55,373 bases of DNA, taken from assembly GCA_900540635.1 (NCBI GenBank), contig UQGU01000010.1, positions 1 through 55,373 of the forward strand. The letters run 5' to 3'. Position numbers and translations under genes: made by a program. The stretch comes from an uncultured Eubacteriales bacterium (GTDB lineage Bacteria > Bacillota > Clostridia > Oscillospirales > Oscillospiraceae). Positions 23,123-31,474 of the stretch are shown in pieces (the stretch's first letter is position 1; every line of letters begins with the position of its first letter). The notes beneath the pieces were generated by a model that saw nothing but the letters and a program-made list of their open reading frames with translations, had not been told where the DNA came from and searched no databases.

Positions 23123-24265
23123 CCCCTGCTTTCGCAGTCGGATGAAGCTGCCATTCCGTGTCCGTTTCATGGTGTATTCCACCCCATATTCGTTTTGCAG
23201 CTCCCCTGCTTTCACGTTGAGCTGCCGGGTCAGAATATTGGGCGGCATCTCCTCTTGCAGGGCCGCTGCCAGTTCCGTGGCGCTGCCGCTCCACTCTGGG
23301 GCATCCTTTGTCAAAAGGCTTGCCACTTTTTGCAGCAACGGATCGGGCGGCTGTTTCCAGAGTTCTGTTTCCGCATGGTCTAACTCCCAGGTGAGCCTTT
23401 CCATATTCCGGGTCAGGTGCAGCCGCTGATCCGGCTGGTCACGCCCCACAATGTCCAGCGTGGCATTCTGGTCTGTGCGTTTTTCCTTTTGAAGCAAGAA
23501 CGCTCCATCCGCACAGCCCAGCAGTCCTGTGGTGCCGGAGATCATTTCAAACTTATCCCCGGAGGGCTGCTTCCGGGTGTGATGTACCAAGAGCAGACAC
23601 ACGCCGTTCTTGTCCGCAAACTGCTTCATCTTGCCAACAATGTCATAGTCGTTAGCATAGCTGTAAGCGTCTGTGCTGACTTCCCGGATTTTTTGCAAGG
23701 TATCGATAATAATCAACCGGGTGTCTGGGTGTTCCCGGATGAACTTTTCCAGCTGTTCATCCAATCCCGCTCCCAACTGCTTGGCGTAGATTGCGAAATG
23801 TAGCTTGTCCGTGCCCTCCACGCCGAACATCCGGGACATTCGCTCCTGCAATCGCTGGTAGTCATCTTCCAGCGCCAGGTAAAGCACCGTACCTTGGTGA
23901 ACTTCATAGTCCCACAGCCTTTGTCCGGTGCTGACATGGTAGGCCAGCTGCGCCATGAAGAAGGATTTGCCCACCTTCGGCGCACCGGCGAACAGGTAAG
24001 TGCCGGAATAGAGCAGCCCCTCAATGACCGGCTGTTTGCTCTGGTACACCGTCTCGTACAGCTCGTTCATGGAAACCGTGTGCAAATAGGCTGGGTCTGC
24101 CATACGCTGCATCTGCTGGAAAAATTTTTCTTGAGAAATATCCTCCAGGTCATTGATTTCCGGGGATTCAGCTGTTATAATCTCAGTAGATTTTGATTGG
24201 ATTGACTGCCCTGCATCTGCGCCAACAGATGCGTTAAGAGCGGTCTTTTCTTTTGTTTCATTCAT
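23108..24265 (-). CDS. RepA-like RecA-fold ATPase (replicative helicase)
   Basis: The 385-residue protein has a RecA-type ATPase core: Walker A GAPKVGKS (about 94-101), Walker B LIIIDTLQKIRE and a VHHTRKQPSGD segment like the RepA/RSF1010 hexameric helicase family. A winged-helix-like C-terminus ends at 23108 inside the iteron-like repeats. It probably unwinds DNA for replication of the excised or transferred element. ATG at 24265 is preferred to one 6 nt upstream because AAGGAG is then 9 nt away. The start overlaps the stop of the MobC-like gene. Confidence 0.85.
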   Translation of the reverse strand: MNETKEKTALNASVGADAGQSIQSKSTEIITAESPEINDLEDISQEKFFQQMQRMADPAYLHTVSMNELYETVYQSKQPVIEGLLYSGTYLFAGAPKVGKSFFMAQLAYHVSTGQRLWDYEVHQGTVLYLALEDDYQRLQERMSRMFGVEGTDKLHFAIYAKQLGAGLDEQLEKFIREHPDTRLIIIDTLQKIREVSTDAYSYANDYDIVGKMKQFADKNGVCLLLVHHTRKQPSGDKFEMISGTTGLLGCADGAFLLQKEKRTDQNATLDIVGRDQPDQRLHLTRNMERLTWELDHAETELWKQPPDPLLQKVASLLTKDAPEWSGSATELAAALQEEMPPNILTRQLNVKAGELQNEYGVEYTMKRTRNGSFIRLRKQGCDDW

Positions 24266-24590
24266 TCGCATCTTCTCCTTTCAGTCCTTGCATGGTGACG
24301 GCAATAAGATCAATGGTACGCAGCAGTTCATCGGGAACGCTGCTTCCTGCAGCAATGCGCTCCAACTCTTCATGTATTGCTGCCATCTGCGTTTTCAGCG
24401 CCTTATACACCCTTGGATTCGGCTGCACGACCACTTCTCGTTCCATGCACTTACGATAACAGTATTCCTGCTTGGGAAGTCCGGATAGGGCAACAGCTCT
24501 GTTCAGTTCTTCCTGTTCTTCGGGGGATACCCGGAAGCCAACCGTAATACTACGGAAGCGATTGTTCCTGTCTACATTCTTTGCTGACAT
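24258..24590 (-). CDS. MobC-like relaxosome accessory protein
   Basis: The 110-residue protein has an N-terminal ribbon-helix-helix-like segment (SITVGFRVSPEEQEELNRAV, about 14-33) and a helical remainder with GLPKQEYCYRKCMERE. This is the usual form of MobC/plasmid mobilization accessory proteins that bind oriT and help the relaxase melt DNA. It lies between the integrase and the RepA-like ATPase. ATG at 24590 follows AAAGGAG by 9 nt. Confidence 0.75.
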   Translation of the reverse strand: MSAKNVDRNNRFRSITVGFRVSPEEQEELNRAVALSGLPKQEYCYRKCMEREVVVQPNPRVYKALKTQMAAIHEELERIAAGSSVPDELLRTIDLIAVTMQGLKGEDANE

Positions 24591-24594
24591 AAAA

Positions 24595-25671
24595 TCAAAC
24601 TCCTTTTCCAATGTCATCTAATTTGTTTGCCATTTCTTTCTGTTTGGATGGAAACAGATGGGCATATCGATAGGTAATCTCAATGCTTTCATGCCCTACC
24701 CGGTCGGCAATGGCAACCGCCGAAAAACCCATGTCAATCAGCAGGCTGATGTGGCTGTGTCTCAAATCATGAATCCGAATGCGTTTCACGCCGGCCGCCT
24801 TTGCGCCCCTGTCCATCTCGTGATGAAGGTAATGCTTGGTGACAGTGAATATCCGGTCTTTCTTTTTTAGACCGTACTGCATTCCGAAGAACTCTTTCAT
24901 CTCTGTGCAGAGAAAATCCGGCATTTGAATGGTACGATTGCTTTTCTTTGTTTTGGGTGAGGTTATGATGTCCTTTCCTTTGAGGCGCTGATAGGTCTTG
25001 CTGATTTTAACAGTACCGTGTTCAAAATCAAAATCCGCAGGCGTCAGCGCCAGCAGCTCTCCTTCTCGGATGCCCGTCCAATAGAGCATCTGAAAGGCGT
25101 AATAGGAAACGGGCTTGTCCATCATTTCTTCCGAAAATTTTAGATACTCCTCCTTTGTCCAGAACAGCATTTCCTTTCGCTCTTCATTGCCCATATTTCC
25201 GGCTTTGGCTGCCGGATTTGCGTGAAGATCGTAGAATCGAACCGCATGATTGAAGACTGCGCTAAGCTGATTATGCAGCGTCTTGAGATAGGTTTGAGAA
25301 TACGGCTTGTGGTTTTTGTCCCTGTAGGCAAGCATCTCATTCTGCCATGCAATTACATCTTTTGTGGTGATCTCGCAGATTTTCCGCTTGCCGAAATACG
25401 GCAGCAGCTTCTTTTGAATGATATTCTCCTTGGTTTGCCATGTACTTTCTTTCAGCCGTGCCTTGAGATCTTTGGTATAGATTTCGCAGAAAGCTTCAAA
25501 GCTCATGTCAAGGTCTCCCGCATTTTGCTGCTGAAATTTCTGTTCCCATTCCTGCGCTTCACGCTTTGTAGAGAATCCTCGCTTACACTTTGGCTTGCGT
25601 GACCCAGTCCAATCTGTGTACTGGGTCACCACATACCACGAACCGTTTTCCTTGTTTTTATAAGCTGGCAT
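24595..25671 (-). CDS. int: Tyrosine recombinase / integrase
   Basis: The 358-residue integrase has an N-terminal arm-binding domain (about 1-50, beginning MPAYKNKENGSWYVVTQYTD), a SAM-like core-binding domain (about 55-155) and a catalytic domain (about 165-345). The catalytic residues are visible: Arg202 (TGIREGELLAL), His301 and Arg304 (HDLRH), His327 (GHES) and the nucleophile Tyr336 (RYAHL). It is of the Tn916/ICEBs1 type. Its position 1.2 kb from guaA and the 12-bp repeats indicate that it recombines at the guaA stop region. It overlaps the excisionase gene by 14 bp. Confidence 0.96.
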   Translation of the reverse strand: MPAYKNKENGSWYVVTQYTDWTGSRKPKCKRGFSTKREAQEWEQKFQQQNAGDLDMSFEAFCEIYTKDLKARLKESTWQTKENIIQKKLLPYFGKRKICEITTKDVIAWQNEMLAYRDKNHKPYSQTYLKTLHNQLSAVFNHAVRFYDLHANPAAKAGNMGNEERKEMLFWTKEEYLKFSEEMMDKPVSYYAFQMLYWTGIREGELLALTPADFDFEHGTVKISKTYQRLKGKDIITSPKTKKSNRTIQMPDFLCTEMKEFFGMQYGLKKKDRIFTVTKHYLHHEMDRGAKAAGVKRIRIHDLRHSHISLLIDMGFSAVAIADRVGHESIEITYRYAHLFPSKQKEMANKLDDIGKGV

Positions 25672-25858
25672 CTGTGTTCATCCTTTCTGTTCCGAAGAAC
25701 CGTTCGTTGAAATACTGTCTGTTGACTCGCCCTGCAATGGTGAGGAAGCCTTTTTCCTTCAGCTCTTCATTGAGCTTACGAATAAGCTTATAGGCGTAGG
25801 GCTTCGACACATCCAATTCCGCTGCGACTTCATCCACTCGGATAAATCTGTTGTCCAT
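25658..25858 (-). CDS. xis: Excisionase-like helix-turn-helix protein
   Basis: The 66-residue protein is a single winged-helix/MerR-like HTH: FIRVDEVAAELDVSKPYAYK then LIRKLNEELKEKG and a short wing RVNRQYFNERFFG. Small basic HTH proteins directly before a tyrosine integrase are excisionases or regulators of recombination direction. The stop overlaps the integrase start. Confidence 0.82.
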   Translation of the reverse strand: MDNRFIRVDEVAAELDVSKPYAYKLIRKLNEELKEKGFLTIAGRVNRQYFNERFFGTERMNTDASL

Positions 25859-26016
25859 AAAATCCCTCCTTTCTGATTTTTGGTTATACTTCTCCTTATT
25901 TAGTGTCGGATACTTTCTGGCCGCCTCCGATTTGCCCGGGCGGACACATCATACTGTGATGTGCGGCAGTTATTCAGTTGTTGAGCTTAACTGTTTTTGT
26001 TTAAGCTCGTGTCAGC

Positions 26017-26045
26017 ATTATACTAAACAAATTCAGTTATGTCAA
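26017..26045 (-). promoter_or_regulatory. Leftward promoter for xis-int-mob
   Basis: On the minus strand TTGACA (26040-26045) and TATAAT (26017-26022) are both consensus and separated by 17 bp. It faces the rightward repressor promoter, and ACTAAAC-type boxes between them may be operators. The hairpin GAGCTTAA/TTAAGCTC at about 25983-26008 lies in its leader. This covers the gene-free stretch 25859-26148. Confidence 0.75.
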
Positions 26046-26087
26046 GAGGCTGCAGAGAAAATACTAAACTTTTTTGTTTCTGCTATC

Positions 26088-26117
26088 TTGACATGTACTA
26101 AGCATTTAAGTTATAAT
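26088..26117 (+). promoter_or_regulatory. Rightward promoter for the XRE repressor
   Basis: TTGACA (26088-26093) and TATAAT (26112-26117) have 18-bp spacing. AAGGAG lies 9 nt before the ATG at 26149. The two divergent promoters are about 45 bp apart, the layout of a repressor-controlled excision switch. Confidence 0.75.
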
Positions 26118-26148
26118 CAAGGCATCGACGCAGAAGGAGTGCAAAACT

Positions 26149-26679
26149 ATGGCAATCGGTGAGAGAATTCGATTTATACGCAACCTACGCGGCATGACGC
26201 AGAAATGGCTTGGTCAGGCCGTTGGCTTTCCTTCAAAGACAGCAGATGTCCGGATGGCGCAATACGAATCCGGCTCCAGGACACCAAAGGAGGACCTGGT
26301 AAAGGCAATCGCCAACGTTTTGGAGGTTTCCCCTCTGGCCTTGCAGGTTCCCGACATTGACAGTGACCTTGGTTTTATCCATACTCTTTTCGCCATTGAG
26401 GACATTCACGGTATACGGGCTGAAAAGCAGGGGGACGAAGTGCATCTCATCTTTGACGGCAGCAAGCGAGCCATGGATGAATCAATCTTTACCATGCTTT
26501 CCGCATGGGCAGAGCAGTCGGAGAAGCTGCGCAGCGGCGAGATCACCAAAGAGCAGTATGACCACTGGCGCTACACATTCCCGGAGGAAGACACCACCCA
26601 GCGTTGGGCAAAAGTACCGTCACAGGGACTCAGTGATATGCTTGTCGGCGCATTCAAAAATTATCTGGAAGATATCTGA
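26149..26679 (+). CDS. XRE-family repressor of the element
   Basis: The 176-residue protein has a Cro/C1 HTH at about 3-66 (MTQKWLGQAVGFPSKTADVR and SRTPKEDLVKAIANVLEVS) and a C-terminal region of unknown fold ending VPSQGLSDMLVGAFKNYLED. It is transcribed away from xis-int across a shared promoter region and probably keeps excision and transfer genes off. Fossil tails of the same protein at 1442-1537 and 6694-6776 show that it is a constant right-end gene of this element family. Confidence 0.88.
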   Translation: MAIGERIRFIRNLRGMTQKWLGQAVGFPSKTADVRMAQYESGSRTPKEDLVKAIANVLEVSPLALQVPDIDSDLGFIHTLFAIEDIHGIRAEKQGDEVHLIFDGSKRAMDESIFTMLSAWAEQSEKLRSGEITKEQYDHWRYTFPEEDTTQRWAKVPSQGLSDMLVGAFKNYLEDI

Positions 26680-26688
26680 GCATAGCAA

Positions 26689-26722
26689 AAGCCCGTACTG
26701 ACATCCAATCAGTACGGGCTTA
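26689..26722 (+). terminator. Hairpin after the XRE repressor
   Basis: AAGCCCGTACTGA and TCAGTACGGGCTT form a 13-bp perfect stem with a 7-nt loop 9 bp after the stop. The T-run is weak. Equivalent hairpins follow the two fossil copies of this gene. Confidence 0.7.
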
Positions 26723-26813
26723 AACGATAATATGGGGAGCTCGTGGGCCAGGAGCGATTACTCCTTACTCACAAGCCACTGGCAACGCAGAATAACTGCG
26801 CTCCGGCGGAATC

Positions 26814-26901
26814 TTATCAAAATCTTATCAGAAGAAACGGGCAAAATCAAAAAACCGTTGGGATTCCTGCACTTTTTGGCTTTTGTGATTTATTCCCACT
26901 C
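26814..26901. other. Right attachment region at guaA (arm site plus core)
   Basis: TTATCAAAATCTTATCAG at 26814-26831 is shared with the left-end arms at 1715-1732 and 7039-7056. The core TTATTCCCACTC at 26890-26901 is the end of guaA. The stretch 26723-26889 has no gene. Confidence 0.7.
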
Positions 26902-28428
26902 CACCGTTGCCGGGGGTTTGCTGGTGACGTCGTACACGACCCGGTTGATGTGCTTGACCTCATTGGTGATGCGGTTGGAGACGGTTGCCAGGATGTCGTA
27001 GGGGATGCGGGCCCAGTCGGCGGTCATGAAGTCGTCGGTGGTGACGGCGCGGATGGCCAGGAGGTGGTCATAGGTGCGGTGGTCGCCCATGACGCCCACG
27101 GTGCTGACGCCGGGGAGGACGCAGAAGAACTGGGCCATCTGGCGCTCATAGCCATTCTTGGCCATCTCATCCCGGAGAACCCAGTCGGCCTCCTGGAGGA
27201 TTTTCACCTTCTCTGCGGTGACCTCGCCGATGATGCGCACGCCCAGGCCGGGACCGGGGAAGGGCTGCCGCCAGACCAGCTCATGGGGAATGCCCAGCTG
27301 CTCGCCTACCCGGCGGACCTCATCCTTGAAGAGGCTGCTCAGGGGCTCGATGATATCCAGGAACTTCACGTCCTCCGGCATTTTGACCTTGTTGTGGTGG
27401 GTCTTGATCTTATCGGCGTTGCCCTTGCCGGACTCGATGCAGTCGGGGTAGATGGTGCCCTGGGCGAAGAAGGCATCGTCGCCGCCCTGGCGGCGGACCT
27501 CGTCCCAGAAGACCTTATAGAACTCGGTGCCGATGATCTTCCGCTTCTGCTCCGGGTCGGTAACGCCCTTCAGGCACTCCAGGAAGTGCTCCTGGCAGTT
27601 GACCCGGACGAAATGCATGTCAAAGAGGCTGGTGAAGGTCTTCTCCACGAAGTCGCCCTCGTCCTTGCGCATGAGGCCCTGGTCTACGAAAACGCAGGTC
27701 AGCTGGTCACCCACGGCCCGGCTGATCAGGCCCGCAGCCACGGAGGAATCCACGCCGCCGGACAGGCCGAGAATGACCTTCTTATCGCCGATGCGCTCCC
27801 GCAGGGCCTTGACGGTATCCTCAATGAAGGAATCCATCTGCCAGTCGCCGGTGCAGAGGCAGACATTGTACAGGAAGTTTTTGAGCATCTGATTGCCGAA
27901 CTGGCTGTGGGTCACCTCGGGATGGAACTGGACGGCGTAGAGCTTCTGCGCCTCGTTCTCCATGGCAGCCACAGGGCAGTTATCGGTGGAGGCGGTGACC
28001 TCGAAGCCCTCCGGCAGCTGATCGACCCGGTCCGTATGGCTCATCCACACGATGCTGCTCTCGGGCACATCGGCAAAAAGCTTGGAAGTTTGCTTTTTCA
28101 GGTTCAGCTGGATCTTGCCGTATTCGGAAGTCTCAGCGGTGATGACCGTGCCGCCGGCCATCCAGGCGGTGAGCTGGCAGCCGTAGCAAATGCCGAGAAC
28201 GGGAATGCCCAGCTTCAAAACCGCAGGGTCATAGTGGGGGGAGGACATATCATAGACGCTGTTGGGGCCGCCGGTGAAGATGATGCCCTTGTAGTCCCGG
28301 GCCTTGATCTCAGCGGGGGTAATGGCATCGTACTGCTCGATCTCCGCATAGACATGGAGATCCCGGACTCTGCGGGCGATCAGCTGGTTATACTGTCCGC
28401 CGAAGTCCAGCACAAGAATTTTTTCCAA
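26890..28428 (-). CDS. guaA: GMP synthase (glutamine-hydrolysing)
   Basis: The 512-residue enzyme converts XMP to GMP using glutamine and ATP. The N-terminal class I amidotransferase domain (1-190) has the nucleophile elbow GICYGCQ and the FHPEVTHS His-Glu region. The ATP pyrophosphatase domain has the P-loop GLSGGVDSS (about 213-221), and the C-terminal dimerization domain ends KPPATVEWE. Length and ends are complete, although an element is integrated exactly at the stop codon. The start is TTG at 28428, preceded by GGAGG with 8-nt spacing. Confidence 0.98.
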   Translation of the reverse strand: MEKILVLDFGGQYNQLIARRVRDLHVYAEIEQYDAITPAEIKARDYKGIIFTGGPNSVYDMSSPHYDPAVLKLGIPVLGICYGCQLTAWMAGGTVITAETSEYGKIQLNLKKQTSKLFADVPESSIVWMSHTDRVDQLPEGFEVTASTDNCPVAAMENEAQKLYAVQFHPEVTHSQFGNQMLKNFLYNVCLCTGDWQMDSFIEDTVKALRERIGDKKVILGLSGGVDSSVAAGLISRAVGDQLTCVFVDQGLMRKDEGDFVEKTFTSLFDMHFVRVNCQEHFLECLKGVTDPEQKRKIIGTEFYKVFWDEVRRQGGDDAFFAQGTIYPDCIESGKGNADKIKTHHNKVKMPEDVKFLDIIEPLSSLFKDEVRRVGEQLGIPHELVWRQPFPGPGLGVRIIGEVTAEKVKILQEADWVLRDEMAKNGYERQMAQFFCVLPGVSTVGVMGDHRTYDHLLAIRAVTTDDFMTADWARIPYDILATVSNRITNEVKHINRVVYDVTSKPPATVEWE

Positions 28429-28490
28429 TCGGGATACCTCCGTATTGTATTATGAACATTAAGACATTGAATCTATATCGGGAAATATAG

Positions 28491-28651
28491 GGGAGCTCTG
28501 AATAAATCGGCAAGAGCTGTCAGCAAGAGATTTTGATTTCAGGCAAGGAATTGAAAATGAGGGAATACTTTGTGTATTTCCCATTTTCAATTCCGCAGCA
28601 TGGGAGCAAAAGATCTGCTGTCAGCCGCAGGCGATTTGTTCAGAGTTTCCC
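28491..28651. repeat. MITE-like palindromic element between purB and guaA
   Basis: Ends GGGAGCTCTGAATAAATCGG (28491-28510) and GCGATTTGTTCAGAGTTTCCC (28631-28651) are imperfect inverted repeats. A long inner hairpin at about 28548-28597 (GGAATTGAAAATG with CATTTTCAATTCC) makes most of the 161 bp self-complementary. No coding sequence is inside. It lies 5 bp after the purB stop and may act as its terminator. No target-site duplication was evident. Confidence 0.6.
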
Positions 28652-28656
28652 GAGAA

Positions 28657-30072
28657 TCAAAGATTGATTTCCGCGGTCTCCCGCTTGACGTCGCCGATGA
28701 GCGGCTCGATTTCCTTCAGGAAGCGGTCCACCTGCTCCGGGCAGCGGCCCACATAGAGCTTGGGGTCCAGCAGGGCCTCGATCTCGGCGGGAGTCATGCC
28801 GAATTCCTTCCGGGCGGAGAGCAGCTCCAGCAGGTTGCAGCTCTCGCCGTTCTTCATCCGGGCGGTGGCCTCCATAGAGCAGGAGCGGATGATCTCGTGG
28901 AGCTCCTGCCGGTCGCCGCCCCGCTTGACGGCCTCCATCATCAGATTCTCGGAGGTCATGAAGGGCAGATACTCCCGAACCGTGCGCTCCACGATCTTCT
29001 CGTTCACGTGGAGGCCATCGGTGACGTTCTGAGCAAGCCTGAGCACGGCATCGGCGCACAGGAAACCCTCAGGGAGGGAAATGCGGCGATTGGCGGAGTC
29101 GTCCAGGGTCCGCTCCAGCCACTGGGTGGAGGCGGTCATGGGGGCGTTCAGAGCATCCGCCATGAGATACCGGGACAGAGAGCAGATGCGCTCGCAGCGC
29201 ATGGGGTTGCGCTTATAGGGCATGGCAGAGGAGCCGATCTGGTTCTTCTCGAAGGGCTCTTCCACCTGGCGGTCGTGCTGCAGCAGGCGGATGTCGTTTG
29301 CCATCCGGTAGCAGCTCTGGGCAATGGAGGACAGGACGTTCAGGATCCGGCTGTCCAGCTTCCGGGGATAGGTCTGGCCGCAGACGGCGAAGCACTTGTC
29401 GAAGCCGAAGTCGGCAGAGATCATCCTGTTCATCTCGTCGATCTTGGCGGTATCCCCGTCGAAGAGGTCCAGGAAACTTGCCTCGGTGCCGGTGGTGCCC
29501 CGGCAGCCCAGGAAGCGCATATTGTCGATGACGAAGTCCAGCTCCTCCAGGTCAGAGGCCAGGTCCTGCATCCACAGCGTTGCCCGCTTGCCAACGGTGA
29601 CCAGCTGGGCGGGCTGGTAGTGGGTGTAGCCCAGGGTGGGCATGGCCTTGTAGGCTTCAGCAAAGTCCCGCAGGTTGGCCAGGACCTTTTTCAGCTCCTC
29701 TTTCAGGTAGCGCAGGCCGTCCCGGTAGATGACGATATCGGCATTGTCCGTGACATAGCAGGAGGTCGCGCCCAGGTGGATGATACCGGCGGCAGAGGGG
29801 GCCACCTGACCGTAGGCGTACACATGGGCCATGACGTCATGGCGCACCAGCTTTTCCCGCTCGGCGGCCACGGCATAGTCAATGTCGGTGATATGCGCTT
29901 CCAGCTCCTTCACCTGCTCCTCGGTGATGCCGAGACCCAGCTTGTGCTCGGCCCTGGCAAGGCTCACCCAAAGCTTGCGCCAGGTCTGGTAGCGCACATC
30001 CTGGGAGAACAGGTGCAGCATATATTCGGAAGCGTAACGGGAGGACAGAGGGGATTCGTAGCGGTCTGTCAT
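28657..30072 (-). CDS. purB: Adenylosuccinate lyase
   Basis: The 471-residue enzyme of the fumarase/aspartase superfamily splits fumarate from adenylosuccinate and from SAICAR. The family signature GSSAMPYKRNP is present near residue 283, along with GATSCYVTDNAD and the TLGYTHYQPAQ region carrying the catalytic His. It begins 12 bp after purA (AAAGGAGG before ATG), so purA and purB are one operon: PurA product is PurB substrate. Confidence 0.97.
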   Translation of the reverse strand: MTDRYESPLSSRYASEYMLHLFSQDVRYQTWRKLWVSLARAEHKLGLGITEEQVKELEAHITDIDYAVAAEREKLVRHDVMAHVYAYGQVAPSAAGIIHLGATSCYVTDNADIVIYRDGLRYLKEELKKVLANLRDFAEAYKAMPTLGYTHYQPAQLVTVGKRATLWMQDLASDLEELDFVIDNMRFLGCRGTTGTEASFLDLFDGDTAKIDEMNRMISADFGFDKCFAVCGQTYPRKLDSRILNVLSSIAQSCYRMANDIRLLQHDRQVEEPFEKNQIGSSAMPYKRNPMRCERICSLSRYLMADALNAPMTASTQWLERTLDDSANRRISLPEGFLCADAVLRLAQNVTDGLHVNEKIVERTVREYLPFMTSENLMMEAVKRGGDRQELHEIIRSCSMEATARMKNGESCNLLELLSARKEFGMTPAEIEALLDPKLYVGRCPEQVDRFLKEIEPLIGDVKRETAEINL

Positions 30073-30084
30073 ATAGGCCTCCTT

Positions 30085-31359
30085 TTAGCGGTAGATAATG
30101 CTGTCACGCTCGGGGCCTACGGAGACGTAGCCGATGTGGCAGCCGATGTTCTTCTCCACGTACTCCACGTACTTCTTGGCATTCTCAGGCAGCTCGTCCC
30201 AGGTGCGGCAGCCGGAGATATCGCACTTCCAGCCGGGCAGGTACTCCATGACGGGCTTGGCGTCCGCCAGCACAGCAGGGAAGGGGAACTCCTCGATCTG
30301 CTTGCCGTCCAGCTCGTAGTGGGCGCAGACAGGGACCCGGTCCATATAGCTCAGCACGTCCAGCTTGGTCAGGGCAATGGAGGTAGCGCCCTGGCAGCGG
30401 ATGCCGTAGCGGGTAGCCACAATATCGATGGGGCCTACCCGGCGGGGACGTCCGGTCTTGGCGCCGAACTCAAAGCCCGCATTGCGCAGCTCGTCCGCCT
30501 CCTTGCCGAAGAACTCGCAGGTGAAGGGGCCTTCGCCAACGCAGCTGGAATAGGCCTTCACAACGCCCACGATGGAATCGATCTTCACATTGGGTGCGCC
30601 GGAGCCCACGGGGGCATAGGCGGCAATGGGGTTGGAGGAGGTGGTGTAGGGGTGGATGCCGTAGTCCAGGTCCCGCAGAGAGCCCAGCTGGGCCTCGAAG
30701 AGAATCTTCTTGCCCTCGGCCTGAGCATCCCGCAGGAACACGCCGGTATCGGCAATATAGGGCTTGATCTTCTCGCAGTAGTCGTCCACCCAGGCCATGA
30801 GCTCCTCCATGGTCACAGGCTCGGCACCGTAGACGCCGGTGAGGGTCAGGTTCTTCCACTCCAGCAGATCGGCCAGATGCTCTTTCAGGTGCTTGGGGTA
30901 CAGCAGTTCCCCGGCCATGATGGTCTTCTTTGCGTACTTGTCGGCATAGAAGGGGGCAATGCCCTGCTTGGTGGAGCCGTACTTCTTGTCGGCCAGGCGG
31001 GCCTCCTCCAGGCCGTCCTGGAGCCGGTGCCAGGGCATCAGCAGAGAGGCGCGGTCAGAGATCTTCAGATTCTCCGGAGTAATGGCAACGCCCTGGGCGC
31101 GGACCTGCTCCATTTCCTTCCACAGATTCTCGGGGTCCAGCGCCACGCCGTTGCCCAGAATGTTCACAACGCCCTTGCGGAAAATGCCGGAAGGCAGCAG
31201 ATGCAGGGCAAATTTGCCGTACTCATTGATGACCGTATGACCAGCGTTGCCGCCGCCCTGATAGCGAACGACGATATCATAGTCCTGGGTCAGCAGGTCT
31301 ACCATCCGGCCCTTGCCCTCGTCGCCCCAGTTGATGCCAACGATTGCGCAGTTTCCCAT
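30085..31359 (-). CDS. purA: Adenylosuccinate synthase
   Basis: The 424-residue enzyme joins IMP and aspartate with GTP. It begins MGNCAIVGINWGDEGKGRMV, the GDEGKG phosphate loop with the catalytic Asp. Further signatures are QGGGNAGHT (catalytic His) and TGRPRRVGPIDIVATRYG in the C-terminal base-binding part. The ATG at 31359 with GGAGG 8 nt upstream is chosen over an in-frame start 20 codons earlier, because the family starts here. Confidence 0.97.
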   Translation of the reverse strand: MGNCAIVGINWGDEGKGRMVDLLTQDYDIVVRYQGGGNAGHTVINEYGKFALHLLPSGIFRKGVVNILGNGVALDPENLWKEMEQVRAQGVAITPENLKISDRASLLMPWHRLQDGLEEARLADKKYGSTKQGIAPFYADKYAKKTIMAGELLYPKHLKEHLADLLEWKNLTLTGVYGAEPVTMEELMAWVDDYCEKIKPYIADTGVFLRDAQAEGKKILFEAQLGSLRDLDYGIHPYTTSSNPIAAYAPVGSGAPNVKIDSIVGVVKAYSSCVGEGPFTCEFFGKEADELRNAGFEFGAKTGRPRRVGPIDIVATRYGIRCQGATSIALTKLDVLSYMDRVPVCAHYELDGKQIEEFPFPAVLADAKPVMEYLPGWKCDISGCRTWDELPENAKKYVEYVEKNIGCHIGYVSVGPERDSIIYR

Positions 31360-31403
31360 AATGTGATCCTCCGATTTTATTACAAATATTGTGTCTTTTG
31401 GTA

Positions 31404-31442
31404 CCTTTTCTATACGCACGGAAGCTCCGGTGGGCTTTTTCG
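31404..31442 (-). promoter_or_regulatory. Hairpin between purC and purA
   Basis: CTCCGG plus GGC pairs with GCC plus CCGGAG around a GAAAAA loop. No T-run follows on the minus strand. It may stabilise or partly terminate purC mRNA before purA. Confidence 0.45.
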
Positions 31443-31474
31443 CCTGCCGGAGTTTCCAGGGGTTTCCGTTGTTC

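Larger units (their letters stand above)
8036..26901. mobile_element. E4: integrative and mobilizable element at guaA
   Basis: About 18.9 kb lie between perfect 12-bp direct repeats at 8036 and 26890. The right end has a tyrosine integrase, excisionase, divergent repressor, MobC-like protein, RepA-like ATPase and MobV relaxase. No type IV secretion genes are present, so transfer would need a helper conjugative element. Cargo is an anti-phage operon and two ABC/signalling clusters. The 3' end of guaA is an established integration hotspot for genomic islands; use of the last codons keeps guaA intact. Confidence 0.75.

Noticed and set aside
21496..24590. Element as a self-transmissible conjugative element.
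   Set aside because: Relaxase, MobC and replication ATPase are present, but no coupling protein or type IV secretion genes were found between the att sites.
26689..26901. A tRNA gene as integration target next to the integrase.
   Set aside because: No cloverleaf was found; the repeated core is the end of guaA.
28429..28490. Purine riboswitch before guaA.
   Set aside because: The short leader has no conserved purine-riboswitch core; most of the spacer is a MITE-like hairpin.
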